Assembly (NCBI GenBank): GCA_946402335.1
Contig: CAMIWE010000001.1
Location: forward strand, 106,775 to 170,774
Length of the DNA stretch: 64,000 nucleotides
Origin: an uncultured Lachnoclostridium sp.
GTDB lineage: Bacteria; Bacillota; Clostridia; Lachnospirales; Lachnospiraceae
Direction of reading: 5' to 3'
Numbering within the stretch: position 1 is the first letter of the stretch; every line of letters begins with the position of its first letter. This document shows positions 26,916 to 40,150 of this stretch, one piece after another. The position numbers were made by a program, and so were the translations under genes. The notes under the pieces are model-generated. The model saw only the letters and a program-made list of their open reading frames with translations. It made no database searches and had not been told where the DNA came from.

Positions 26916-28673
26916 ATGTCAATCACCGAAGAAATTACATCCATCGTCACAAAAGAAGCTTTTGGAATCTGGTTCCTGATCGGAGCCGCACTCGTGTTCT
27001 TCATGCAGGCCGGATTTGCCATGGTCGAGACCGGTTTTACCCGTGCCAAGAACGCCGGTAACATTATCATGAAGAACCTTATGGACTTCTGTATCGGCAC
27101 CGTCGTATTCATCCTCCTCGGTTTTTCCCTTATGATGGCTGAGGATTACGCATTTGGCGTGATCGGAATCCCGAATCTGAATATTTTCACCGATTTCGGT
27201 AAATTCCTCTCGGACGGCATGGCTCCCTCCTTCGTATTCAACCTTGTGTTCTGTGCAACGGCCGCTACCATCGTTTCCGGTTCCATGGCAGAACGTACCA
27301 AATTCGTTTCCTATTGTATTTATTCCGCAGTTATTTCCCTGTTCGTATATCCCATTGAAGCAGGCTGGGTATGGAACAGCCAGGGCTGGCTTGTAAAGCT
27401 CGGCTTCCATGATTTCGCAGGTTCCGCAGCCATTCACTCCGTCGGCGGTATCACCGCTTTGATCGGTGCGATCCTTGTTGGTCCCCGTCTCGGCAAATAC
27501 AACCGCGATAAGGACGGCAAAGTGACCAAGGTTAACGCTATCCCCGGTCACGCCATCACCCTCGGTGCCCTCGGATGCTTCATCCTCTGGTTCGGCTGGT
27601 ACGGTTTCAACGGTGCAGCCGCCTGGGACGGCACCTCCCTTGCTTCCATCTTCGTAACGACCACGGTTGCTCCGGCCGTTGCCACCTGTGTAACGCTTCT
27701 GTTCACCTGGTTCAAAAACGGCAAGCCCGATGTTTCCATGTGTTTGAACGCATCTCTTGCAGGTCTTGTAGGAATTACCGCAGGTTGCGATTCGCTTGAC
27801 GCACTCGGCGCCTGCATCGTCGGTATCGTTTCCGGTATCCTCGTAGTCGTTGTTGTAGAAGTACTTGATCTGAAATGCCATATTGATGACCCGGTCGGTG
27901 CCGTAGGCGTTCATTTCGCAAACGGTATCTGGGGAACCATCGCGGTAGGTCTTCTTTCGAACCCCGATGCTCCTGCCGGACTGAAGGGCCTGTTCTATAC
28001 CGGAAGCGCCAAGCTGTTAGGCGTTCAGACGCTCGGTATTGCAGCAATCCTTGCCTGGACTGCATTGTGCATGACGATCACCTTTATCATCATTAAGAAA
28101 ACCATCGGCCTTCGCGTTTCCGCAGAAGAAGAGATCCGCGGTCTTGACAGCACCGAGCACGGTCTTCCGAGTGCTTACGCAGATTTTGCTCCCGCTGTTG
28201 CCGAATTAACCTACAGCTTCCCCGAAGCTGCCGAGGCAGTTGCGGTAACCGGCGATACTCCTGTTGCCGAAGCGGTTCCCGTTAAGAAAGTTGCGGCAGT
28301 TGTCGATGACGGTACTCCGAAGTTCACGAAGATCGAAATCGTATGCCGCGAGTCCCGCTTTGAGAAACTGAAAGCAGCCATGATGGATATCGGAATCACC
28401 GGCATGACCGTTTCCCACGTACTCGGATGCGGTATCCAGAAAGGTAAGCCTGAGTTCTACCGAGGCGTTCCGGTTGAGGCAACGCTGCTTCCGAAGATCC
28501 AGGTTGACATCGTAGTCGTTGCGGTTCCCGTAAGAAAAGTTATCGAGACCGCCAAGAAAGTTCTTTACACCGGCCATATCGGTGACGGCAAGATCTTCGT
28601 ATACGATGTGGAAAATGTTATCAAGGTCCGCACCGGTGAAGAAGGCTACGACGCTTTGCAGGATGTGGAATAA
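26916..28673 (+). CDS. amt: Ammonium transporter (Amt) with C-terminal fused PII (GlnB-like) domain
   Basis: Amt motifs (GFAMVETGFTRAKNAGNIIMKNLMDF, DFAGSAAIHSVGG, VHFANGIWGTIAVGL); C-terminal FTKIEIVCRESRFEKLKAAMMDIGITGMTVS... PII fold. Confidence 0.94.
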   Translation: MSITEEITSIVTKEAFGIWFLIGAALVFFMQAGFAMVETGFTRAKNAGNIIMKNLMDFCIGTVVFILLGFSLMMAEDYAFGVIGIPNLNIFTDFGKFLSDGMAPSFVFNLVFCATAATIVSGSMAERTKFVSYCIYSAVISLFVYPIEAGWVWNSQGWLVKLGFHDFAGSAAIHSVGGITALIGAILVGPRLGKYNRDKDGKVTKVNAIPGHAITLGALGCFILWFGWYGFNGAAAWDGTSLASIFVTTTVAPAVATCVTLLFTWFKNGKPDVSMCLNASLAGLVGITAGCDSLDALGACIVGIVSGILVVVVVEVLDLKCHIDDPVGAVGVHFANGIWGTIAVGLLSNPDAPAGLKGLFYTGSAKLLGVQTLGIAAILAWTALCMTITFIIIKKTIGLRVSAEEEIRGLDSTEHGLPSAYADFAPAVAELTYSFPEAAEAVAVTGDTPVAEAVPVKKVAAVVDDGTPKFTKIEIVCRESRFEKLKAAMMDIGITGMTVSHVLGCGIQKGKPEFYRGVPVEATLLPKIQVDIVVVAVPVRKVIETAKKVLYTGHIGDGKIFVYDVENVIKVRTGEEGYDALQDVE

Positions 28674-28776
28674 CCAATAATCTCATCATAACCATAAACC
28701 GATATCGGCGGCATGACCCTTCTTGGGACATGGCGCCGATACCGAGTATATAAAACAAGAAACGGGGAATTCAGTT

Positions 28777-32014
<3,238 letters not shown>

Positions 32015-32025
32015 GGTAAAATAGG

Positions 32026-33438
32026 ATGAGTGATATCCATGAAGAATGCGGCGTGTTCGGCGTCTTTGCAAAGACGCCCCAGGCAGTTGCGGAAACCGCC
32101 TATTACGGCCTGTACGCCCTGCAGCACCGCGGCCAGGAAAGCTGCGGCATCGTCGTTAATGACGACGGGGTTTTCATTTCCCATAAAGATGTCGGTCTGG
32201 TAAACGACGTCTTTCCGCGGCCGGTACTTGCTTCCTTCCCTGCTGCCACGATGGCGGTTGCCCATACGCGTTATGCGACAACGGGCGGAAACGGACGCAA
32301 TAACGTGCAGCCGATCGAAGTGAACCACCAGAAAGGGAAAATGGCGATCGCTCATAACGGTAATCTGGCCAATGCTGCGGAGCTTCGCTCCGAACTCGAA
32401 CTTTCGGGCGCGATCTTCCATACATCAAGCGACACCGAAACGATTGCCTACCTTGTGACAAAGGAACGTCTGCGGACACCTTCGATCGAAGATGCCGTAA
32501 GCCGCGCCGTGGAAGCGCTCGAAGGCGCATTTTCCTTAATCGTCATGTCCGCGCAGAAACTGATCTGCGTACGGGATCCGCATGGTTTCCGGCCTCTCTG
32601 CTACGGGCAGACCGCGGACGGAACCTATATTATCGCTTCCGAAACCTGTGCCCTGCATGCGGTCGGCGCGACACCGATTCGCGACGTGGAGCCCGGAGAA
32701 ATGCTCGTATTCAGTAAAGACGGCATTACCTCCCGCAGGGAACATTGCGGCACGGCACACGTAAGTCACTGCATTTTCGAATATATTTATTTTGCAAGAC
32801 CGGATTCGGTCATTGACGGGGTATCCGTACACGCGGCCAGAGTCCGCGCCGGGGAAATCCTCGCTAAGACACGTCCGGCCGAAGCCGACATCGTCATCGG
32901 TGTTCCGGATTCGGGACTCGATGCAGCCATCGGCTTCTCCAGAAGTTCCGGCATTCCGTACGGAATCGGACTTATCAAAAACAAATACATCGGCCGTACC
33001 TTCATCGCCCCCGCAGGGCGCATGGAAGCCGTCCGCATCAAGCTGGCGGCCGTTGCCGAAACGGTAAAGGACAAGCGGATCGTTCTGATTGACGATTCCA
33101 TCGTGCGCGGTACGACCAGCGGGCATATCGTAAGGATGCTAAGAGAAGCCGGAGCCCGCGAAATCCATATGCGCGTTACGGCGCCGCCGTTTCTGCACCC
33201 CTGCTACTACGGCACCGATATCGATTCGGAAGAGCATCTGATCGCCTGCCGGCATTCCGTAGAGGAAATAGCTAAGATGATCGGCGTGGATTCCCTCGGA
33301 TATCTGCCGGTTGATGAACTCGGCGGACTGGTCGGTAATTGTGATTTCTGCAGCGCCTGCTTTAACGGCGAATACCCGACCGCGGTTCCTGCTGATACGC
33401 GAAAGGACCGGTTCGAGCAGCGGCTCAGCACGAAATAA
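32026..33438 (+). CDS. purF: Amidophosphoribosyltransferase
   Basis: CGVFGVFAKTPQAVAETAYYGLYALQHRGQESCGI; IVLIDDSIVRGTTSGHIVRMLREAGA. Confidence 0.96.
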   Translation: MSDIHEECGVFGVFAKTPQAVAETAYYGLYALQHRGQESCGIVVNDDGVFISHKDVGLVNDVFPRPVLASFPAATMAVAHTRYATTGGNGRNNVQPIEVNHQKGKMAIAHNGNLANAAELRSELELSGAIFHTSSDTETIAYLVTKERLRTPSIEDAVSRAVEALEGAFSLIVMSAQKLICVRDPHGFRPLCYGQTADGTYIIASETCALHAVGATPIRDVEPGEMLVFSKDGITSRREHCGTAHVSHCIFEYIYFARPDSVIDGVSVHAARVRAGEILAKTRPAEADIVIGVPDSGLDAAIGFSRSSGIPYGIGLIKNKYIGRTFIAPAGRMEAVRIKLAAVAETVKDKRIVLIDDSIVRGTTSGHIVRMLREAGAREIHMRVTAPPFLHPCYYGTDIDSEEHLIACRHSVEEIAKMIGVDSLGYLPVDELGGLVGNCDFCSACFNGEYPTAVPADTRKDRFEQRLSTK

Positions 33439-33537
33439 CGGAGTATTTCGAAACAGCTTTTCAGAAGGAACCCGAAGCGGTTCCTTTCGGGATAGAAAAG
33501 ACCGGAACCCCCGTTCCGGGAAAGGGATGGATGGAAA

Positions 33538-34713
33538 ATGTTACACGAAACAGACAGGAAACTCATTACGGAAGACGGCGCGGAATACCTCGGCTACGGC
33601 TTCGGAGCAAAGAAAGACGCGGTTCTGGAAATCGTCTTTAACACCTCCATGGCGGGCTATCAGGAAATCCTCTCCGATCCTTCCTACACAGACCAGGCGG
33701 TCGTCATGACATACCCGCTGATCGGCAACTACGGTATGGCCAGGGCGGATTATGAAACCAAAGTCCCGACCATCGGCGGTCTGATCGTACGCGAGTACAA
33801 CGACGAACCTTCCAATTTCCGAAGCGAAGAAACCCTCGGCTCGGTCATGGAACGGTTCGGAATTCCCGGAATCGCCGGCGTGGATACGCGGAAGATCGGC
33901 CGTTCCATTCGGGATCTCGGCTCCCGCAAAGTGCTTCTCACAAGTTCGGAAACCTCCCTCCCGGAAGGTCTTAAGATTCTTCGGGAGGCGAAACTTTTAA
34001 ACAATGCCGTTTCCCGCGTAAGCTGTAAAGAGATTGAAACCTTTACCCCGGCGGACGAATCCGATCCGGAGCGCGGCCACGGTCTTCTTTTCGAAGCATC
34101 CTTCGCGACGAAAAACGCGAAGCCCTCTTCCGTAAACCTTCACGTCGTGCTGATCGACTGCGGCATGAAGCGGAACATTCTCCGTTCCCTGCTGGCACAC
34201 GGCTGTACGGTTACGGTTGTTCCCTACAATACCGGCGCCGACGTGATCCGTTCGATGAATCCGGACGGCATCATGCTCAGTAACGGCCCCGGCGATCCGA
34301 CCGACGTACCGGAAACGATTGCAACGGTCCGCTCGCTGATCGGAAGCCAACCGATCTTCGGCATCTGCCTCGGACACCAGATTCTTTCCCTTGCCTACGG
34401 CGCAAAAACCTATAAACTGCTCTTCGGCCACCGCGGCGGCAACCATCCGGTGAAAGACCTGACCACCGGCCGCATCGAGATCACCTCGCAGAACCATTCC
34501 TACGCGGTTGATGCGGACAGCCTTGCGAACACCCCGCTTACGGTAACGCACAAAAACCTTCTCGACAATACCATCGAAGGCGTCGCTTGTGAAAAGGACC
34601 GGGCGTTCAGCGTGCAGTATCATCCCGAAAGCGCACCGGGACCGCAGGACAGTATGTATTTATTCGACCGGTTTATCCGTCTGATGGAGGAGTATCATGC
34701 CGAAAAGAACTGA
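33538..34713 (+). CDS. carA: Carbamoyl-phosphate synthase small subunit
   Basis: EIVFNTSMAGYQEILSDPSY; QPIFGICLGHQILSLAYGA; overlaps carB by 17 nt. Confidence 0.96.
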   Translation: MLHETDRKLITEDGAEYLGYGFGAKKDAVLEIVFNTSMAGYQEILSDPSYTDQAVVMTYPLIGNYGMARADYETKVPTIGGLIVREYNDEPSNFRSEETLGSVMERFGIPGIAGVDTRKIGRSIRDLGSRKVLLTSSETSLPEGLKILREAKLLNNAVSRVSCKEIETFTPADESDPERGHGLLFEASFATKNAKPSSVNLHVVLIDCGMKRNILRSLLAHGCTVTVVPYNTGADVIRSMNPDGIMLSNGPGDPTDVPETIATVRSLIGSQPIFGICLGHQILSLAYGAKTYKLLFGHRGGNHPVKDLTTGRIEITSQNHSYAVDADSLANTPLTVTHKNLLDNTIEGVACEKDRAFSVQYHPESAPGPQDSMYLFDRFIRLMEEYHAEKN

Positions 34714-37700
34714 TATCAAAAAAGTACTGATCATCGGCTCCGGCCCGATTGTCATCGGACAGGCCGCGGAGTTCGATTACGCAGGCACCCAGGCGTGCCT
34801 TGCATTAAAAGAAGAAGGCTACGAGGTCATTTTATGTAACAGCAACCCCGCAACCATCATGACCGACACCTCGATTGCGGATAAGGTTTATATGGAGCCG
34901 TTAACGCTCGAATTTATCGCAAAGATCATCCGCTACGAACGTCCGGATGCACTGCTTCCGGGAATCGGCGGCCAGACCGGCCTGAACCTCGCGATGCAGC
35001 TTAAGAAAAAGGGCGTCCTTGAAGAGTGCCGCGTGGAGCTGCTTGGTACCGACGGCCATTCCATCGAACGCGCGGAGGACCGCGAGCTGTTCAAGGAACT
35101 GTGTGAGGAACTCGGCGAGCCCGTGCTTCCTTCGGATATCGCGACCAACGAGGAAGACGGCCTTCGCATTGCAAAGGAAATCGGTTTTCCGGTCGTGCTC
35201 CGGCCTGCGTTCACACTCGGCGGAACCGGCGGCGGATTTGCCGATAACGAAGAAGAATTCATCCCGATGCTCAAAAATGCCCTCTCCCTCTCCCCGGTAA
35301 GCCAGGTTCTGATTGAGAAGAGCATCAAGGGCTTCAAGGAAATCGAATACGAAGTGATCCGTGACAAAAACGACACCGCGATCACGGTCTGCAACATGGA
35401 AAACCTCGATCCCGTCGGCATTCATACCGGCGACTCCATCGTCGTATGTCCCTCGCAGACGCTTACCAACCGCGAGTACCATATGCTCCGTGACAGCGCG
35501 CTCAAGATCATCCGCGCCCTGAAAATCGAAGGCGGCTGCAACGTCCAGTTCGCGCTTGACCCGAACTCGTTCCAATACTATCTGATCGAAGTAAACCCGA
35601 GAGTTTCCCGTTCCTCGGCCCTTGCTTCAAAGGCAAGCGGCTATCCGATTGCCCGCGTTTCCGCAAAAATCGGTATCGGCATGACGCTCGACGAGATCCG
35701 TATCGCCAATACGCCCGCTTCCTTCGAGCCGACGCTTGACTATGTTGTCACCAAAATGCCACGCTTCCCGTTCGACAAATTCGCCGACGCGGACAACTCC
35801 CTCTCAACGCAGATGAAGGCAACCGGCGAAGCAATGAGCATCGGACGTACCTTTGAAGAAAGCCTCTTAAAGGGCATCCGCTCCCTTGAGAACGGCGCCC
35901 GCCACTTATATATGGCCAAATTTGACGCCATGAGCGAGGCGGACCTACTCAAATACATCGCGATCGGAACCGACGACCGGATTTTCGCGATTGCACAGCT
36001 GTTGCGCCTTAACTGCGATATTGACCGGATTTTCGAAGCCACGAAGATTGACCGCTTCTTCCTTAGGAAGCTTAAAAACATCGTCGAAACGGAACGCCTT
36101 CTGGCGGCTTCCCCAAAAGACGCAAAGCTGCTTCGTGAGGCGAAGCGCATGGGATTTTCCGACCGCACGATTGCAGGCTTTTGGAATCTGTCCGAGCTTG
36201 ACGTGTGCAACTTCCGGAAAGAGGCGGGAATCCTTCCCGTCTATAAGATGATCGATACCTGCGCTTCGGAATTTGCAAGCTATATCCCTTATTTTTACTC
36301 AACCTATGAAGAGGAGAACGAGTCCGTCATTTCCGAACGAAAGAAAATCGTCGTACTCGGCTCCGGCCCGATCCGTATCGGCCAGGGCGTCGAATTCGAC
36401 TACTCCACCGTTCATGCGGTGAAGACGATTCGTGCGGCCGGTTACGAGGCCATTATCATTAACAACAATCCGGAAACGGTTTCCACCGATTATACCTGCT
36501 CCGACAAGCTGTATTTCGAGCCGCTTTGCACGGAAGATGTCATGAACATCATCGAAATGGAGCAGCCTGAAGGCGTCATCGCGACCCTCGGCGGACAGAC
36601 CGCCATCAACCTGGCGGATTCCCTCGCACAACGCGGCGTAAAGATTATCGGTACGGACTGTGCCGCAATCGACCGTGCCGAAGACCGTGACCAGTTCGAG
36701 CACCTTCTGCTTACGCTTGGCATCCCGCAGCCGGAAGGCCGAGCCGTTACAAGCATTGAAGAAGGCGTTAAGGCGGCAGCCGAAATCGGCTATCCGGTTC
36801 TCGTTCGCCCGAGCTTCGTCCTCGGCGGCCGTGCCATGCAGATCGTTTCGAAGGAGGAATCCCTTCGCGAATATTTGCAGCATGCGGTTGAAATCGACAA
36901 GGACAAGCCGGTTCTCGTTGACCGTTATATCCGCGGCAAGGAAGTGGAGGTTGACGCCGTCTGCGACGGAAAGAAGGTCTTCGTTCCCGGCATTATGGAA
37001 CTGGTTGAGCGGACCGGCGTGCACTCCGGCGACTCCATCAGCGTATATCCGCCGTACAGCCTTTCCGACAACGTTAAGAAGACCATCTTAAGCTATGCGG
37101 AAAAGCTCGGCTTAGGCATCGGAATTGTCGGCCTTTTCAACATTCAGTTCATTGTTGACAGTTCGGAAAATGTATACATCATCGAGGTCAATCCCCGTTC
37201 TTCGAGAACGGTTCCGTTCCTCTCGAAGGCAACCGGGTACAGCCTCGCGGACATCGGAACACTTGCCATGCTCGGCCATTCCTTAGAGGAGCAGGGCATC
37301 ACCTGCCTGTATCCCGAGGAGAAAAAGCGGTATTACGTGAAAGTGCCGTCCTTCTCCTTCTCGAAACTGCGCGGCATGGACGCCTACCTGTCCCCGGAGA
37401 TGAAGTCCACCGGTGAAGCCATCGGCTATGACGAGCGGATTCACCGTGCGGCCTACAAGGCTCTGATCGCTTCCGGACTTACGCTTCGTAACTACGGTAC
37501 CGTTCTGGTAAGCGTTGCCGACGAGGATAAGGAGGAAGTCGTTCCGCTTATCCGCCGCTTCTACAATATGGGCTTTAACATTGAAGCGACCACGCTGACC
37601 GGAGAGGTGCTCCGCGAGCACGGCATCCGGACCAGAATCCGCCACAAGCCAAGCGAGCACAGCGACGAAGTCCTTCAGTCCATCCGTGCCGGCTATGTCA

Positions 37701-37870
37701 GCTACATCATTAACACCCGTGCGATCCTGTCCGGCATCCATTACGGCGACGGCGTTGCCATCCGCCGGTGCGCGGCCCAGCAGGGAACCGTGATGTTAAC
37801 CTCGCTTGACACCGTGCGCATCCTGCTCGACGTGCTTGAGGAAGTTACGCTCGGCATCTCGACGATCTGA
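34697..37870 (+). CDS. carB: Carbamoyl-phosphate synthase large subunit
   Basis: MPKRTDIKKVLIIGSGPIVIGQAAEFDYAGTQACLALKEEGYEV; duplicated ATP-grasp halves. Confidence 0.97.
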   Translation: MPKRTDIKKVLIIGSGPIVIGQAAEFDYAGTQACLALKEEGYEVILCNSNPATIMTDTSIADKVYMEPLTLEFIAKIIRYERPDALLPGIGGQTGLNLAMQLKKKGVLEECRVELLGTDGHSIERAEDRELFKELCEELGEPVLPSDIATNEEDGLRIAKEIGFPVVLRPAFTLGGTGGGFADNEEEFIPMLKNALSLSPVSQVLIEKSIKGFKEIEYEVIRDKNDTAITVCNMENLDPVGIHTGDSIVVCPSQTLTNREYHMLRDSALKIIRALKIEGGCNVQFALDPNSFQYYLIEVNPRVSRSSALASKASGYPIARVSAKIGIGMTLDEIRIANTPASFEPTLDYVVTKMPRFPFDKFADADNSLSTQMKATGEAMSIGRTFEESLLKGIRSLENGARHLYMAKFDAMSEADLLKYIAIGTDDRIFAIAQLLRLNCDIDRIFEATKIDRFFLRKLKNIVETERLLAASPKDAKLLREAKRMGFSDRTIAGFWNLSELDVCNFRKEAGILPVYKMIDTCASEFASYIPYFYSTYEEENESVISERKKIVVLGSGPIRIGQGVEFDYSTVHAVKTIRAAGYEAIIINNNPETVSTDYTCSDKLYFEPLCTEDVMNIIEMEQPEGVIATLGGQTAINLADSLAQRGVKIIGTDCAAIDRAEDRDQFEHLLLTLGIPQPEGRAVTSIEEGVKAAAEIGYPVLVRPSFVLGGRAMQIVSKEESLREYLQHAVEIDKDKPVLVDRYIRGKEVEVDAVCDGKKVFVPGIMELVERTGVHSGDSISVYPPYSLSDNVKKTILSYAEKLGLGIGIVGLFNIQFIVDSSENVYIIEVNPRSSRTVPFLSKATGYSLADIGTLAMLGHSLEEQGITCLYPEEKKRYYVKVPSFSFSKLRGMDAYLSPEMKSTGEAIGYDERIHRAAYKALIASGLTLRNYGTVLVSVADEDKEEVVPLIRRFYNMGFNIEATTLTGEVLREHGIRTRIRHKPSEHSDEVLQSIRAGYVSYIINTRAILSGIHYGDGVAIRRCAAQQGTVMLTSLDTVRILLDVLEEVTLGISTI

Positions 37871-37962
37871 CAATCGATTGACATACAGGGCGATGTGTCG
37901 TATTCTGTTGACGGCATATTGAAACAATCCCTTAACGAATGCAAACCCGGGAGGATACTCTA

Positions 37963-39153
37963 ATGATTTTACCGAATATGAACTATACAAAACTGAAGGA
38001 CTCCTATCTGTTCTTCCGCATCGCCCAGAAGGTGAAGGCCTATCAGGAACAGCACCCCGGCGTACATATGTACCGCATGGGCATCGGCGATGTTTCCCTT
38101 CCCCTTTGTGACGCCGTTATCAAGAAGCTTCACGAAGCCGTTGACGACCAGGCCGATGCGTCCCGCTTCCACGGCTATATGCCCGAATGCGGCGCTCCGG
38201 AACTCCGCGAAACGATTGCGAAGTATTACCAGGGCCGCGGGGTAGACGTGACCACGGAGGAAGTATTTGTCTCAAGCGGCGCAAGCGACGAGCTCGGCGA
38301 CATTCTCGATCTGTTTGACCGAAGCGGCAGCTCCCTCGTAATCGAGCCTGCCTATCCGGCTTATGTGGATGCCAATGTCATGGCCGGCCGCCGGATTGTT
38401 CATCTCGCTTCGGGACGCGAGAACGGATTCCTGCCTGAGCCCGATGACTCCGCGGTAGCCGATCTGTTGTATATCTGCTCTCCGAACAACCCGACCGGCG
38501 CCGTATTTGACAGAGCCAAATTAAAACGCTGGGTGGATTTTGCAAACCGCCACGGTTCCATTATTCTTTTTGATGCCGCTTATGAGGCATTCATCGAGGA
38601 TCCGGCCCTTCCGAGAAGCATTTTCGAGATTCCGGGCGCTAAGACCTGCGCCATCGAGATCTGCTCGCTTTCCAAAACCGCCGGCTTCACCGGAACCCGC
38701 CTCGGCTATACCGTGATCCCGCGTGACCTTGTCCGAAACGGCGTAAGCCTCAACGATATGTGGGTGCGCAACCGTACGACCAAAACAAACGGCGTTTCCT
38801 ACATCATCCAGAAGGGTGCTTCGGCCGTCTTCACGCCCGAAGGCCAGAAGCAGATCCACGATAATCTTCGCATTTACAAAAACAATGCCGCCGTTCTGAT
38901 GGAAGCACTTGATGCTGCCTCCGTATGGTACTGCGGCGGTAAGAATTCCCCTTATATCTGGATGCGTTGTCCGGAAGGAATCGACAGCTGGTCCTTCTTT
39001 GACCGTCTCTTAAACGAAATTCAGGTAATCGGAACGCCCGGCGAGGGCTTCGGTGCCTGCGGCGAAGGCTACTTCCGCTTCTCCACCTTCGGTAACCCCG
39101 AGGATACGAAGGAAGCCGCAAGACGTCTTCTGAAACTGCTCCGCGGAGAGTGA
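37963..39153 (+). CDS. dapL: LL-diaminopimelate aminotransferase
   Basis: NYTKLKDSYLFFRIAQKVKAYQEQHP; GIGDVSLPLCDAVIKKLHEAV; ICSPNNPTGAVF; SLSKTAGFTGTRLGYTVIP. Confidence 0.93.
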   Translation: MILPNMNYTKLKDSYLFFRIAQKVKAYQEQHPGVHMYRMGIGDVSLPLCDAVIKKLHEAVDDQADASRFHGYMPECGAPELRETIAKYYQGRGVDVTTEEVFVSSGASDELGDILDLFDRSGSSLVIEPAYPAYVDANVMAGRRIVHLASGRENGFLPEPDDSAVADLLYICSPNNPTGAVFDRAKLKRWVDFANRHGSIILFDAAYEAFIEDPALPRSIFEIPGAKTCAIEICSLSKTAGFTGTRLGYTVIPRDLVRNGVSLNDMWVRNRTTKTNGVSYIIQKGASAVFTPEGQKQIHDNLRIYKNNAAVLMEALDAASVWYCGGKNSPYIWMRCPEGIDSWSFFDRLLNEIQVIGTPGEGFGACGEGYFRFSTFGNPEDTKEAARRLLKLLRGE

Positions 39154-39230
39154 GGCTTAATAGCCTGCTGCCAAAGCGAAAATGCCTCTGTTATCAACGG
39201 CAATTTCGAAAAACCGTGGAATCATAAACA

Positions 39231-39260
39231 AAACGGGTGGCTTCGAACCACCCGTTTCTT
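39231..39260. terminator. Intrinsic terminator between convergent genes
   Basis: AAACGGGTGG-CTTCGAA-CCACCCGTTT then CTTATT. Confidence 0.85.
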
Positions 39261-39278
39261 ATTGCTCTAAATTCTTTC

Positions 39279-40145
39279 TCAGCCGAATTCCTTTTTGATC
39301 CGGTTTATCACCCGCTTCTTATCGGCGCTCCATAACGGCGCGACTAAAAGCTTCTTATCGCCGTCGCCGGTCAGCCGGTGAATGACGACATGCTCCGGGA
39401 TTACCGAAAGACATGCCCTCAATACTTCGATATATTCTTCAAGTTCCATCACCGGAACCCGTCCGGCAAGGTATTCCTCATACAGATCGGTTCCGCGAAG
39501 CACATGCAGAAGCTGCAATTTGATGCCGTCCGTTCCCGTGAGGCATGCATGACGGACCGTTTCGACCATATCGGTTACCGTTTCCCCGGGAAGCCCTAAG
39601 ATTACATGGGTAATTACCTCAATCCCGCGGCTCTTAAGCTCCCGCACGGCATTGTCATATACAAAAAGCGGATATCCCCTGCGTATGTAACGCGCCGTTT
39701 CTTCGTTGCTCGTCTGAAGTCCGAGTTCCACCGATACCGGTTTTATGCGGTTCAGCTCGCTAAGAAGCATCAGCACCGGTTCCGGCAGGCAGTCCGGTCT
39801 TGTGGCGATGGAAAGCCCGACGATATCCGGATGCCGGATTGCTTCCGTGAACAGTTCCCGCAGCCGTTCCGTTGAAGCGTAGGTATTCGTATATGCCTGA
39901 AAGTAAGCGATGTATGCACCGGTCCGAATCTTCGAAGAAACCCTCTTCTTTCCTTCCTCGATCTGTTCGGTAACGCTCCTTTTCGGATCGCCGGCAAATT
40001 CGCCGCTTCCGCCCGCAGAACAGAAGATACACCCCCTGCTTCCGAGCGTTCCGTCCCGGTTCGGACAGGTAAATCCGCCGTTAATCGCAATCCGGTAGAC
40101 TTTACAGCCGAATTTCTCTTTCCAATAATCCGAAACCTGCCGCAT
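39279..40145 (-). CDS. TIGR01212/YhcC-type radical SAM protein
   Basis: NGGFTCPNRDGTLGSRGCIFCSAGGSGEF. Confidence 0.9.
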   Translation of the reverse strand: MRQVSDYWKEKFGCKVYRIAINGGFTCPNRDGTLGSRGCIFCSAGGSGEFAGDPKRSVTEQIEEGKKRVSSKIRTGAYIAYFQAYTNTYASTERLRELFTEAIRHPDIVGLSIATRPDCLPEPVLMLLSELNRIKPVSVELGLQTSNEETARYIRRGYPLFVYDNAVRELKSRGIEVITHVILGLPGETVTDMVETVRHACLTGTDGIKLQLLHVLRGTDLYEEYLAGRVPVMELEEYIEVLRACLSVIPEHVVIHRLTGDGDKKLLVAPLWSADKKRVINRIKKEFG

Positions 40146-40150
40146 GGGAT

